DNA of 64,000 bases from Proteles cristata cristata (Eukaryota > Chordata > Mammalia > Carnivora > Hyaenidae), in the NCBI GenBank assembly GCA_017311185.1, contig JAESUZ010000756.1, forward strand, positions 3,106,903 through 3,170,902. Direction: 5' to 3'. Made by a program: the position numbers and the translations under genes. The notes under the pieces were generated by a model that did not search any database, was not told the DNA's origin, and saw only the letters and a list, made by a program, of their open reading frames with translations. Positions 1 through 11,597 of the stretch are shown here, in pieces. Every line of letters begins with the position of its first letter. The first letter of the stretch is position 1.

Positions 1-1182
1 GACAGCCACATCCAAAAGAATTGAAACAGGATCACTGTCTTACAGCATACACAAAAATAAACTCAAGATGGATTAAGGGCCTAAATGTGAAACCTAAAAC
101 CGTAAACGTCCTAGAAGAGGGCACAGGGAGTAATTTCCTTGACATTGGCCACAGCAACATTTTTCTAGATATGTCCTGAGGCAAGGGAAACAAAAGCAAA
201 ATTAAGTTATTGGGACTACATCATAATAAAAGGTTCTGCACAGAAAAGGAAATAATGAACAAAAGACAATCTGCTAAATGGGAGGAGATATTTGCAAATG
301 ACATATCTGATAAAGGGTTAATGTCCAAAACATATAAAGAATTTATACAACTCAGTACCCCAAAACCAAATAATCCAATTAAAAAATGGGCAGAAGACAT
401 GAACAGACATTTTCCCAAAGAAGACATACAGATGGAAAACAGACATGTGAGAAAACACTCAACATCATTCATTATCAGGGAAATGCAAATCAAAACCACT
501 ATGAAATATCACCTGACACCTGTCAGATGGCTAAAATAAAAAACACAACAAGAGTAAGTGTTGACAACGATGTAGAGAAAAAGGAACTCTCTTACACTGT
601 TGGTAGGAATGCAAACTGGTGCAGCCACTGTGGAAAACAGTATGGCAGTTCCTCAAAAGTTAAAATTCTACTATTGGGTAATTACATAAAGAATATGAAA
701 AAAACTAATTATTTACAATTGCCAAACTATGGAAGTAGCGCAAGTGTCCATGGATAGAAGAATAGATAAAAGAAAAAAAAAAGATGTGGTATAGATGTAT
801 ATATACTATTCAGCCATAAGAAAGAAACAAATTTTTCCATTTGCAACAACATGGATGGATTTAGGAAGTACAATGCTAAGTGAAATAAGTCAATCAGAGA
901 AACACAAATATGATATGATGTCACTTATATATGGAATTTAAGAAAGAAAACAAAGAATAAAAGAAACAAACAAAAATAGACTTTTAACTCAAGTTTGACA
1001 ACAAACTAGTGGTTGCCAGAGGGAAGTGGGGGGGGGATGGGGGAAGCAGGTGAAGGGGATTAAGAGTATACTCATCAAGGTGAGTGCTGAACAATGTGTA
1101 GAATTGTTCAATTATTACACTGTACACCTTAAACTAATATGACACTGTATGTTAACTGTAGTTGAATTAAAATTTATAAAAG
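1..1182 (+). mobile_element. LINE-1 3' end (ORF2 C-terminus plus 3'UTR)
   Basis: The block runs from the end of L1 ORF2 through the typical mammalian L1 3' region. Recognisable phrases include TGGTGCAGCCACTGTGGAAA near 618, the CATGGATGGA block near 850 and TGTACACCTTAAAC near 1121. It is truncated by the window edge and ends in an A-rich stretch where a SINE starts. It is decayed and not autonomous. Confidence 0.9.
210..539 (+). pseudogene. L1 ORF2 C-terminal fragment
   Basis: A 109-codon open frame matches the C-terminal part of L1 ORF2, downstream of the reverse transcriptase. The run [20 protein letters not shown] and the ending [12 protein letters not shown] are characteristic of mammalian L1. 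The frame stays open by chance or moderate age, but it lacks the endonuclease and RT domains and is cut by stops just upstream. This is a retroelement remnant, not a host gene. Confidence 0.85.
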
Positions 1183-1375
1183 AGGGGAGCCTGGGTGGCT
1201 CCACTGGTTAAGCTGCTGCATCTTGATTTTGGCCCAGTTCATGATCTCACAGTTTGTGAGTTTGAGCACTGCATTGAACTCTGCACTGACAGCATAGAGT
1301 CTGCTTGGGATCCTCTCTCTCTGCCCCTCTCTACCCTCCTCTCTCAAAACAAATAAGCTTAATTTTTTTTTTAAA
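1183..1375 (+). mobile_element. Can-SINE, older subfamily
   Basis: A tRNA-derived head (GCCTGGGTGGCT) is followed by the TCTTGATTTTGGC wording of older carnivore SINEs, then a CT-rich middle and a short A/T tail. The B box is degraded, which suggests age. It sits directly in the A-rich end of the upstream L1. Confidence 0.85.
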
Positions 1376-2851
1376 GAAACAGTCAATGGCCAAGGGTGGA
1401 GTAACTTTTATTTCACTAAGAATAATACTTTCAACGGATTTAAATTTGTCAGAGCTATTTAAATATATGAGTGCCTAATTATATACACACTAATTATGTA
1501 TATATTGTATATTTCTATATATAAAATCTAGTAAGTATAAAATACTGTATAAAAATATGTGTGTGCATACACACTAATTAATCACCTTCAGATGAATAGG
1601 AAATTGATTCACTGGAGTAAAAACTTGTATATAAACAAACCAACCATTATTCTGCTTTTCCCGTGTGAACCCATAACCAGCTGGTTGATGAGAAGTATCT
1701 CTTTATAAAAGGATTCAAATTAATAAATGCAAAAGAAATGATAAAAATGTCACCATTGGCAATCCCTTATTAATGAATAGATCAATGCACTGAGCATAAA
1801 CAGATGCTAATGTCACATAAAAAGAGACAACCAGATATGATATGTCCCTTGATGAAAGTGCACACAACCATGGAAAGACATGTAGAAGGCATGGAACCTA
1901 ACCCTGGTGAAGCCTCTGGGTCTATCTCACAATTTTCAGGGAATAAAGAAAACAGAGGTACATCTTGAACATCACTCTGAATTCTTAATCAGTAGAACCC
2001 ATTCCGTGTGTTTTTGTTTTCAACAGATAAACGTAAGGAAAAGAAAGAGTTATAGATGGGCCCCCTGTAAATTATAAAGGACTTCAAAGACACACCAAAT
2101 AAAAAATGGACATGAGTAAGTTTTAATGTCCATGAATGCACCTTTGGTTGATTGAACTACATGGAAACACAAGAAAGCAATTACTATAAAAGCCACGTTT
2201 GTAGTTATTTTGGGAGGAGAAAGACAGATTTGCAGTTGATACTGAGCAGAAGATGGTGGTAAAGTCCTATTTGTGGACCTGAGCATTGCTGTTAAGGTGT
2301 GTGTGGTGTTCTGTATTTGCTTTTGACTTTACAATAAAAGGTTAAAATACATTCAATACATCATTGAGTTGGCAATAAAACAAAGAAAAGCCTAGAAGTC
2401 CAAAACTGGAGCAAAAGGGTGAATTCGTAGAGGTCAATGAGGATTGACGATAGCTTTCAACCCAAGGGCAAATGCCTCACATTGAAGTCTTTGAGCCTCT
2501 CTGTTTCAAGGGCAACACGAGGCACTGGTTTGTAGGATCCCAGGGTCCCTGTCAGAAGAAAATTAAAATCCTCTCTGAAAGAGCACAGCTTCGGATCAGG
2601 CATCAAAAAGTTCCCACAGATAAACTTCCAGAGGGTGTGAGCTCATAGTAAATGCCGAAACTCATGAGAAAACAGAGGCCATGGTGATGAAACATGAAAA
2701 TGACTAATAGCAGAATCAGGCCTATAAGGGATTCAGAAAATGCAACTAAAAGAAGATAATAGATAATAAGTAGGCTTACTATGTTTTAAGAGAGCAAAGG
2801 TTTGAAAGCGACCAAGTAGATTTTTTTAAAAACATCAAATGTAATCCTAAA
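1376..2851. other. Unassigned AT-rich DNA
   Basis: I see no gene, SINE or clear LINE here. An AT-rich stretch with TATATA and GTGTGTGCATACACAC runs occupies 1480-1580. The rest looks single-copy or too old to assign by eye. Short open frames, such as the one on the minus strand at 2050-2286, have no recognisable motif. Confidence 0.5.
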
Positions 2852-3427
2852 TGTTTTTAATTAATTTTTTTCTTCCTTAGTTTATTGTCAGGTTGGTTTA
2901 TGTATAACACCCAGTGCTCATCCCAACAAGTGCCTTCCTCCATGCCCATTACTCTCCTTTCCCTCTTCCCCACCCCCCTCAGCCCTCAGTTTGTTCTCAG
3001 CATTCAAGAGTCTCTCATGGTTTGCCTCCCTCCCTCTCCCCAATTATTTTTCCCCTTCTCCTCCCCCATGGTCCTCCTTTAAGTTCCTCCTAATCCACCT
3101 ATACATGCAAACATATGGTATCTGTCGTTTTCTGCCTGACTTATTTCACTCAGCATAACACCCTCTAGTTCCATCCATGTTGCTACAAATGGCCAGATTT
3201 CATTCTTTCTCACTGTCATGTAGTATTCCATTGTATAAATATACCACATCTTTGGGGCGCCTGAGTGGCTCGGTCGGTTAAGCGTCCGACTTTGGCTCAG
3301 GTCATGATCTCACAGTTTGTGGGTTCGAGCCCCGCATTGGGCTCTGCGCTGACAGCTAGCTCAGAGCCTGGAGCCTGCTTCAGATCCTGTGTCTCCCTCT
3401 CTCTCTGACCCTCCTCTGCTCATGCTT

Positions 3428-3463
<36 letters not shown>

Positions 3464-3542
3464 AGAAATAAATAAAATGTTAAAAAATATATATGCCACA
3501 TCTTCTTGGTCCATTCATCAGTTGATGGACACTTAGGTTCTT
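2852..3542 (-). mobile_element. LINE-1 3' end, antisense
   Basis: This is the carnivore L1 3'UTR in reverse, recognised by TTTATTGTCAGGTTGG near 2880, CCCAGTGCTCATCCCAACAA near 2910 and TCATCAGTTGATGGACACTT near 3516. It is split by a sense SINE at 3253. Near-identical copies of TCAAATGTAATCCTAA at 2835 and TCAAGTAATCCTAA at 3543 look like its target-site duplication. Confidence 0.9.
3253..3490 (+). mobile_element. Can-SINE inside an L1 3' end
   Basis: A full-length SINE with head GGCGCCTGAGTGGCTCGGTC, a B box at GGGTTCGAGCC, a CT repeat and an AAATAAATAAAA tail. It is flanked by 14-bp duplications, ATATACCACATCTT (3239-3252) and ATATGCCACATCTT (3491-3504). They differ by one transition, which proves insertion into the antisense L1. 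Confidence 0.95.
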
Positions 3543-3556
3543 TCAAGTAATCCTAA

Positions 3557-3759
3557 ATTTTTTTAACATTTTATTTATTTTTGAGAGACAGAGCGTGGGC
3601 AGGGGAGGGCCAGAGAGCAAGAGAGACATAGAATCTGAAGTAGGCTCCAGGCTCTGAGCTATCAGCACAGAGCCCAGTGCAGGACTAGAATCACGAACCA
3701 TGAGATCACAACCTGGGCCAAAGTCAGACGTTTAACTGACTGAGCCACACAGGCACCCC
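3557..3759 (-). mobile_element. Can-SINE, antisense
   Basis: The reversed tail (TTTTAACATTTTATTTATTTTTGAG) lies at the left and the reversed tRNA head (AACTGACTGAGCCACACAGG) at the right. The right flank TCAAATGTAATTCTATA repeats the flank seen at 2835 and 3543. The SINE therefore landed at the edge of the L1 target duplication. Confidence 0.9.
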
Positions 3760-3776
3760 TCAAATGTAATTCTATA

Positions 3777-4313
3777 AGTGAAAAGCAAATAAAACCAAAA
3801 TTTTTGACACCAGTTAGGGACATCCAGTTCAAGTTTGATGAAACAGCCTGTGGCAGAGCAATGTTCTTGCCAAGAAAAATTGGAAAAGCAGAAGAAAATA
3901 CATAGAAGCATCTATTTGAGGAAATTGTAGAACTAGCAAAGTAAGTCAGGTTTTGAGAGAAATATTAGAAAAGAAGAAACCTCTGGAAGAACTGAATCAA
4001 ATTCTGCAGTGGAATTTTGCCTCGTTGTAGTTGCCACTGTGTGGTACAGGAGAACAGTCTGATGGGCCAAGCAAAGAGCTTAGGCAGAAAGACCCCTGCC
4101 AACAGGCGGAGAAAACAGAGCATCTTTTGACAGTCTGGTGGGTTACAGAAGGAAAAAATTACAAACTTGAGGGGCTAGGTGCTTATACAAGAAGGAAGGG
4201 GTGAAGGTTTCAATCTAACTTTTTCCTTAAAGACCTGTAACAAATTCTGAAGCTGCTTGGGGCCCAAGGTTTAAAGGCCACATAAGAAACCACTGTAAAA
4301 GCACTGGTAATCT
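3777..4313. other. Unassigned DNA, possibly 5' L1M/HAL1
   Basis: Purine-rich sequence without a recognisable reading frame. It precedes recognisable L1M ORF1/ORF2 intergenic sequence from about 4660, so it may be the 5' part of the same old element, but I cannot confirm that. Confidence 0.35.
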
Positions 4314-4538
4314 AGGGGTGCCTGGGTGGCTCAGTCGGTTAAGTGTCTGACTTCAGCTCAGGTCATGATCTCACAGTTCATGGGTTCAAGCTCTGCTCAG
4401 GCTCTGTGCTGACTGCCAGCTCAGAGCCTGGAGCTTATTTCAGATTTTGTGTCTCCCTGTCTGTCTGACCCTCCCCTTTTCATGCTCTCTCTATCAGAAA
4501 TAAATTAAAATAAAATAAAAGAAATAAAAGAAAAAAAT
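4314..4538 (+). mobile_element. Can-SINE with clear target-site duplication
   Basis: Full-length SINE with a GGTGCCTGGGTGGCTCAGTC head and a long variable A-rich tail (AAATTAAAATAAAATAAAAG). It is flanked by CACTGGTAATCT at 4302-4313 and 4539-4550. Its GACTGCCAGCTCAGAGCC wording is shared with the young subfamily, but its anticodon-region wording CTTCAGCTCAGG is not, so it looks intermediate. Confidence 0.93.
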
Positions 4539-4659
4539 CACTGGTAATCTCACATTGCCGGGGAGGAAAATTGAGATTTTAGGACCTGCCAGTGAAGAAA
4601 GACCCTGGAGAATATGCCAGGTTCTCATTTGAGAAGGGGACAAACCAGAGACAGAGGAA

Positions 4660-6185
4660 AGCAGATGGCACGAAATAAAGTAATAATTTTTGAATCATTT
4701 AAAAATAGAAAATTAAAATGCAAGGTAACAATAATATAAAAGACTGAAAGAGTTTAATGGAATTCAAGTGTTGTGTGTGTTCTGCTCTGTTAAATGATTT
4801 TTTTTTTTAATTTGACTAAACTGTTAGGAAAGCATGTTGTAATCTCAACATTTTCCACTGAAATAGTAGTAAAGTATATTCATAATCAAATAGAGGAAGA
4901 CAAACAAGAAATTTGATTAAGCCAAAAACAGTCTAAAGAGAAGAAAAAGAACATGCGACAAAGATAAAATAGCAAAATGGTGGATATACACTTAACTAAG
5001 TTAGCAAGTTCATTAAATGTAAATTAGACTAAATCCAATTAAAAGACTAGAAACTGCCAGACTGGAGCAAGCAAATATAAGTCACAAAAGATGTAACTCA
5101 AATCTGAATATTGAGAAAAATTGAAAGTATAAGGACAGAAAAATGTGTTCCAAGTAACACTAACACCACCCCCTTCCCAACCACCACCAGGACATGTGTG
5201 TAGTTTTAAAATATATGATAGTTCAGGCTTTTTTAAAAAAGAAGCAAGACAAGAAGAAAAGAAGGCATTTTTAATAATAGGGTCATTCCACTAGAAAGAT
5301 ATCACAATCCTTCATCTATGGGCATCCAGTAACAGCTTAAAAATATATGAAGCAATCATTGACACAACTAAAAGTAGAAATACACAAACTCACAATCATA
5401 GAGGGAGATGCAAACACAGCTCTCTCACTGAAAGCTGAAATATGGATAAAAAGCTAAAAATACAGAAGATCTGGATAAGTAATACATCAAATGTAACCTA
5501 ATGGATATTTATAGATTATAAATCCAATATTTATCTGATATTTACAGAATATAGATCCAATAAATTACAGATGTTGGCAAACTTTTCCTTAAGGGTCCAG
5601 ATAGTGACTATTTTAGACTTACAGGCCACGTGGTCTCTGTAGGAACTACTCAGATCTGCCATTTTGGTGATCAGAGACATAAACAGTACAGAAATGAATG
5701 GACACAGCTGTGTTCTCATCAAACTTCACTTACTAATGCTCAACAAACTCCAAGGACTGGAGATCATTCAGAACACATTGCCTGACCACAGCAAATCTAA
5801 CTAGAAATAAATGAATAAAGATAGGTAGAAATGGCCCATTATAAAAGTAAGTATACACTTTATAGTAAACTCTAGTTTAAAGAAAATCACAAAGTAAATT
5901 AGAAATATTTTAAACTAAATAAAAATAAAACTACCATACATCAAAACTCATGGGATATCCTAAAGCTGTACTTACAGGGATATTTATAGCTAAAAAGCCC
6001 ACGATTATCTAAGAATCTATGTCAAGGATTTAGCAAAAGAGCAGGATAGCACCTAAAGCATAAGCAACAAATTAAAAAAAAACAAGTGGGAATACATCAC
6101 ACTAAAAAGCTTCTGAATGGCACCCCTAACTCCCATGTTCTGTGTTGCCCAAGGGCCAACCGTATGTTAAGAACTCATGCAACTC
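4660..6185 (+). mobile_element. Old LINE-1 (L1M): ORF1-ORF2 junction and ORF2 endonuclease region
   Basis: The AT-rich spacer between ORF1 and ORF2, then ORF2 5' sequence, are recognisable at nucleotide level. Examples are TTAAATGTAAATTAGACTAAATCC near 5014 and CAGACTGGAGCAAGC near 5058. Stops are frequent and the reading frame is lost. The block is interrupted by a hAT element near 5560 and continues as the L1 3' end from about 6475. Confidence 0.7.
5560..5735 (+). mobile_element. hAT-Charlie type element (MER58-like)
   Basis: The sequence follows a widespread non-autonomous hAT family: TTGGCAAACTTTTCCTTAAG, then GGCCACGTGGTCTCTGTAGG and TGGACACAGCTGTGTTC. It is truncated at its 3' end. A second copy of the same family, covering the 3' end, lies at 39460. 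The exact subfamily name needs a database check. Confidence 0.65.
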
Positions 6186-6460
6186 TTAAAAAATAAAAAA
6201 TAAAAAATAAAAATAAGAAACAAAAAGGTCCACCTTGGTGGCTCAGTTGGTTTGTCGTCCAACTTTGGCTCAATTCATGATCTCACTGCTTGTGGGTTCG
6301 AGCCCTGCGTCAGGCTCTATGCAAACAGCTCAGACCCTGGAGCCTGCTTTGGATTCTGTCTCCATCTCTCTGCCTCTCCTGCTGATGCTCTGTCTCTGTC
6401 CTGTCTTTCTCTTTCTCTCCCTCTCAAACATAAAAATTAAAGCATAAAAAATTAAAAAAG
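6186..6460 (+). mobile_element. Can-SINE with an A-rich stretch before its head
   Basis: The SINE body begins near 6229 and ends in an A-rich tail near 6460. Likely duplications are AACTCATGCAACTC (6172-6185) and AATCATGCAACTC (ending near 6473). About 40 bp of TTAAAAAATAAAAAAT-type sequence separates the left duplication from the SINE head, which is not expected for a simple insertion. Confidence 0.8.
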
Positions 6461-6474
6461 AAATCATGCAACTC

Positions 6475-7470
6475 AAAAGTAAAAAAAAAAAAAAAAGAGT
6501 AACCCAATTTAAAAGTCAGCAGAGAAAGTGAATAGACTTTTTATGAAATAATATATACAAGTGGACAACAGATTCGTGGAAAGGTGCTCGATGTCAGTCA
6601 TCATGAGGGAAATGCCGATCAAAACCACAATGAGGTATGACCTCATGCTTGTAAGAACGGCTATCATCAAAAAGACAAATGATATCAAAGGCTGGTATGA
6701 ATTTGAAGAAAAGGGAAGCCTTGCACACTATTGGTAGGAAAGGAAATTGGTGCAGCCACTATAGAAAACAGAATGGAGGAGCCTCAAAATATTAAAAATA
6801 GAAGTGCCATATGATCCAGTAATTCCACTTATAGGAATATATTCAAAGGAAATGGAAGCACTATGTCAAAGAGATATCTGAACCATCATGTTCATTGCAT
6901 TATTATTTCCAATAGCCAAGCCATGAAAATAAATTAAATGTCCCTTGATAGGTGAAAGGGTAAAGAAATTGTGATATACATATATGTATACATGTATATG
7001 TATGTATACACACACATGTATGTATACACACACATATAATGGAATATTATTCAGTCTTAAAAAAGGAAATCTTGCCATTTATGACAACACAAATGGACCC
7101 TGAGGGCATTACATTAAGTGAAATAAGTCAGACAGAAAAGATACTGTATGATTTCACCTCTATGTAGAATTTGACAAAACAAAAAATGTAACAGAAAAAA
7201 AAAGATCAAATTTATGGTTACTAGAGGCCAAATGTAAATGTTGGAGAATTGGAGAAAGGTGGCCAAAAGGTACAGACTTCTGGTTATCAGATAAGTAAGT
7301 CCTGGGGGGTGTCATGTATAATATGTCCATCATAGTTGGAGTAGATCCTAAGAGTTCTTAAAAGAACTGAAGTTTACCTACAGCTTGCCCAGCTGATTTG
7401 GGGAGAACCACACCTCACCCATAGGTTTGTGAAAGTCAACAAGAAAACAAAAGCCTGTGGAAAGCCACTT
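6475..7470 (+). mobile_element. Old LINE-1 3' end
   Basis: L1 ORF2 end and 3' region: ATGAGGGAAATGCCGATCAA near 6603, TTGGTGCAGCCACTATAGAA near 6749, and TAAGTGAAATAAGTCAGACA near 7114. It is degraded. It is probably the same element as the 4660 block, separated by deletion and the SINE. Confidence 0.85.
6973..7041. repeat. TATG/TACA microsatellite inside L1
   Basis: An imperfect run of ATACATATATGTATACATGT-type repeats grown within the L1 3' region. It is self-complementary and could form a hairpin, but there is no other sign of function. Confidence 0.85.
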
Positions 7471-8711
7471 ACTTTTAAAGTTGTTTAGCTTTATTGTGGT
7501 CAGTTTTGACTAATATGTCCTTGAAAAAAATTAAAGCAATTTACCAGTTTTGAAAATAGAAGAAATAAGAAATCTAAATATTCCTATATATACTAAAGAA
7601 AAGTGTGTTTTAAATACAAATTATTCAGTTAAAAACAAACTTCCTTGGGCATTGATAATTTCTCCAGAAAAATGTCTGTTAAAGAAGAAAGATTGTCAAT
7701 ATCGCAAAAATTCTTCCACAGAATAAAAACAGAGTGAAGATTTTATAACTCATTTTAAAAAACCATTATTGCCTGGATTACAAATCCTGACAGGAAAATT
7801 ATAAAAGAAATTAAAGCTATTTTCTCCTATGAACATAGAGGCAAAAATTGGTAATGGAATGTTATCAAATAGAATCCACTGATATGTGAAAAGTATACTA
7901 TATCATGGACTAAGTGGAATTTCTTTCAGGCATGTTGGTTAAACTTCACAAATCAATCATCATAATTCAGCATAGGGGAGAAACTAAGAAAATTGTATAA
8001 TTATTTCAATAGAGGCAGAAAAAGCACTTGTAAAATGCAATAATGGAAAAAATTACCAAATTAAAAAGAATGAAGCTTCCTTATGCTAATAAATGGTATA
8101 TTTAAAAATCACTAGAAGCAAATATTTTATTTGTGAAACATTGAAAGTTTTCCCTCCAAATTTGGGAGGAAAACAATTGTGCATAATACTGTTACTTCTA
8201 TTCAGCACAGAAATAATGGTGCCCAAAAGTGCAATAAGTAAGGGGGGAAAGCATAAAAATAATTCAGATATGGTATGACTCTGTACAAAGAGATAGATAC
8301 ATGATTAGGTAATCTATCAGAATTAGTGGTGAATTTAGCAAGTTAATTAGATAAAATTAGCCAAAAATCTATTTTTGTGTGCAAATGTAAGTGAAAATTT
8401 AAAATAAACTATATCATTTATAATAGCAGAGATTCAAATAAATAATAAAAGATGTATAAGAGTCTATAATAGAAGCTATAAAACATAACTCAGAGAAATT
8501 TTAAAAGACCTAACTAAATAGATAAATAAGCCATGTTCAAAATGGAAAGACTCAAAATTATAAAAATTTTAATTCTATCCAAATAGATCTATAGAGTTTA
8601 TAGAATTTCAATAAAAACTCCAGAAGAATAATTTTTGTAGAAATGGACAGGTTGCCTTTCACATTTATATAGAAATACAATAGAAATTTTTCATAAAATT
8701 GTGTTAGGTCA

Positions 8712-8938
8712 GGGGCCCCTGGGTGGCTCAGTTGGTTAAGCGTCCGACTTTGGCTCAGTTCATGATCTCATGATTCCTGGATTTGAGCCCCGCATCGGGC
8801 TCTGTGCTGACAGCCAACTCAGAGCCGGGAGCCTGTTTCAGATTCTGTATCTCCCTCTCTCTCTGACCCTCCCCTGCTCATGCTCTCTCTCGCTCTCTCT
8901 CAGAAATAAATAAAACATTTAAAAGTAATTTTAAAAAA
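8712..8938 (+). mobile_element. Can-SINE in L1M
   Basis: Full-length copy with head GGCCCCTGGGTGGCTCAGTT and a good tRNA-Lys-like body. It is bounded by exact 12-bp duplications TGTGTTAGGTCA at 8700-8711 and 8939-8950. Confidence 0.95.
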
Positions 8939-9430
8939 TGTGTTAGGTCAATTAGATAGTCATGAAAAAAACTAAATCTTTATCTCTACCTCACACTATA
9001 TATAAAAATCAATTCTAGATGGAGCATGGCTATAAAAGTAAAAGAAAAATCAAGCTTTTAGAAGAAAACATAAAAATATATTTTCATGACATCGTGGTAA
9101 GCAAAATTTTATTTAATGCATACAACCGCTAATCACAAAGAATATAATTGATCTATCATACTACATTAACACTAAGAAATTTTTTTTTAATCAAAAGACA
9201 CTATTAAGAGTGTAAAATATGCCATAGAGTAGGAAAAGGTATGTGTGGTATTCAATTAAAAATTTGCATCTAGCATATTTAAAAACTCCTACTTTTTATG
9301 AAAATGCAGACTACTAATAACAAAAAACTGAGCCCATCTTGAATAGGCAGTTTCCAAAAGAGGATATGCAAATGGCCAATGGAAATATAAAACTAAACTA
9401 AACTTCTTTAGCCAAAGAAATGTTAGTTAA

Positions 9431-9635
9431 AAAAAATTTTTTTTAAATGTTTATTTCTGAGAAAGAGTGCGAGCAGGGTAGGTGCAGAGAGGGAGAGGGA
9501 GACACAGAATCCTAAGCAGGCTCTGGGCTCTGAACTGTCAGCACAGACCCCAATGCAGGTCTTGAGCCCACAGACCACGAGATCATGACCTGAGCTGAAC
9601 TTGCACACTCAACCAACTGAACCAACAGGCACCCC
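9431..9635 (-). mobile_element. Can-SINE, antisense, in L1M
   Basis: The reversed tail AAATGTTTATTTCTGAG is at the left, and the reversed head ending in ACCAACAGGCACCCC is at the right. Imperfect duplications AAGAAATGTTAGTTAA (9415-9430) and AAGAAATGTCAATTTAA (9636-9652) flank it. Confidence 0.92.
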
Positions 9636-10621
9636 AAGAAATGTCAATTTAACCCACAATGTGACAGGACACTTCCCAGAATGACTGAATTATACGATGT
9701 ACATAACTCCAAACCCAAAGATATGGAACAAGTGGAATTTGATACATTGTTCCTGGAGGTATGAATTGGTACAAGAGCTTTGAAACAGTCTTAACATCTA
9801 TTTGAAGCCGAATATATGAACACCCCCATGAACCAGCAATTCTATTTCACTATAAAGAAACACATACGTGTGTACACCAAAAGTTACATACATAAGGAAG
9901 TTCATAGCAACAAACTATGTAATGGACAAATACTGAAATTAACCCAAATGTCTATTGATGGTTGAATGGATAACAGCAATAGAATATTCTACACCCATGA
10001 AAATGAGTTATGTTTAGATGCAACATGATGAATCTCACAAATATAACTTTGAGTAAGAGAAGTCAGACATAAAACATTTATATACTGTATGGTTCCATTG
10101 TATAAAGTTCATAAAAGGCAAAGCTAATCTATGGTTTTGAAATGTAAGGTAGTTATTAACTTTGGGGGGGTTATTTTAGAGAATGGATCATAAGGGCAGA
10201 CTCTAGGTGCTGTAGTGTCCTATTTCTTGGTTAGGTGCTGGTTACATGGGTGGATTTACTTATAAAAATTTCTTCAAATTGGGCACTTCTGATTTCTGCA
10301 TTTATATGTGAGTATACTATATAGCAATAAAAATGTGTTTAACTTTGAAATAAAAGTACTTGCGGATCAGCCAAACTGAGGGCATTATACTAACAGGCCA
10401 CAGACAAGCATTTCTGATGGTTTTTATATGGAAGAAGTACATTGATTCCAGATAGAAGATCTGAAATGCAAGAGGTAGTAGTTAGCAAAGAAATTAGTAA
10501 ATAGGTGGTTAAACCATACAAATACTGATTTAATAAGATAGTATTAATATTTTTTTAATGTGTTGGATAACTTTACATTTCAGTTATAAGATGGAGAAGG
10601 CCTTAAATAAACATTTTTAAA

Positions 10622-10847
10622 AGGGGGGGGGTGTGAGCCAAGGTGGCTCAGTCAGTTAAACCTCAGTCTTGATTTTGGCTTAGGTCATGATCTCAAGGAT
10701 TCTGAGTTGGAGCCTAGCCCCACATCAAGATTTGGGCTGACTGCAATGTGGAGCCTGCTTGAGATTCTCTGTCTCTCTCTCTCTCTGCCCCTCCCTCTAT
10801 CTCTGTCTCTCTTTCTCTCTCTCAAAAATACATAAATTAAAAAAAAA
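10622..10847 (+). mobile_element. Can-SINE, older subfamily
   Basis: Head GAGCCAAGGTGGCTCAGTCA with the older CTTGATTTTGGCTTAGG wording, a degraded B box and a long CT tract. A possible left target copy AAGATGGAGAAGG lies near 10590, about 20 bp before the head. The intervening bases look like a SINE tail. The right copy was used again as the target of the next SINE. Confidence 0.85.
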
Positions 10848-10856
10848 AAGATGGAG

Positions 10857-11068
10857 GGGTGCCTGGGTGGCTTAGTCAGTTAAGCATCCGACTTTCGCTT
10901 AGGTCATGATCTCGCGGTTCGTGGGTTCGAGCCCCGCATCGGGCTCTGTGCTGACTGCCAGCTCAGAGCCTGGAGACTATTTCAGAGTCTGTGTCTCCCT
11001 CTCTCTCAGACCCTCCCCTGCTCACGCTGTCTCTCTCTCTCCTAGAAATAAATAAAAATATTAAAAAA
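10857..11068 (+). mobile_element. Can-SINE, young subfamily
   Basis: Carries the young-subfamily diagnostics: GGCTTAGTCAGTTAAGC, CTTTCGCTTAGGTC, GACTGCCAGCTCAGAGCC and CTCTCCTAGAAATAAATAAA. AAGATGGAG occurs on both sides (10848-10856 and from 11069). It inserted immediately after an older SINE in the same orientation. Confidence 0.93.
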
Positions 11069-11482
11069 AAAAGATGGAGAAGGTCTAAGTATCTAATGCA
11101 TAACATGATGATAACATTGTTATATATAATTGAAATTTATATACATTCTAAGAACCTAGAACTTAAATGTTCCTACCCATCCCCATTCCACTCCCCAAAA
11201 AGTATATATGTAAGGTGATGAATATGTTAACTTCATGGAGGAGATCTTTTCACAAGTATGGGGGAAGTCTTTTCACAAATAAAATAAATAAAGAATTATA
11301 TCAGCAAGAGAATAAATTACTGGATAAAAATATAAATTAAAAGGAGTGTGTGTGTGTATAGTAATTTCAATTATTATTGAAATAATAATTGTTGTGTATG
11401 TGATATAATTATTGAGTAACTATAAAAAGAATAGCAATGGTATCATTTCCAAACTAGTAGGGTAAAAAAATATTGAAATCAA

Positions 11483-11597
11483 ATATATTTATATTTATAT
11501 TTATATTTATATTTATATTTATATTTATATTTATATTTATGCACCACACACACACACCACCACCACCACCGCCACCACCACCACCACCACCACCACA
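11483..11597. repeat. Compound microsatellite (TTTATA)n then (CA)n/(CCA)n
   Basis: About ten units of TTTATA from 11483 to 11540 pass directly into CACACACA and then CCACCACCACC with one CCG interruption, ending at 11597. It abuts the end of an antisense MLT1 LTR. It is likely polymorphic. Confidence 0.95.

Larger units (their letters stand above)
7700..10350 (+). mobile_element. Old LINE-1 (L1M) ORF2 and 3' region
   Basis: Decayed L1 ORF2 recognised by the RT-region phrase TATTTCAATAGAGGCAGAAAAA near 8003, ORF2 C-terminal phrases around 8400-8600 and 9000-9100, and L1 3' sequence from about 9650 to 10340. It carries a sense SINE at 8712 and an antisense SINE at 9431. Stops and frameshifts throughout mean no protein. 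Confidence 0.75.
10360..11480 (+). mobile_element. L1M/HAL1-like remnants, including an L1 3' terminus
   Basis: The 11085-11270 part matches the L1MA/B-type 3' terminus (TCTAATGCATAACATGATGA, then AAGGTGATGAATATGTTAAC). The flanking AT-rich parts look HAL1-like but are too diverged to be sure. Two SINEs in tandem interrupt it. Confidence 0.55.
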
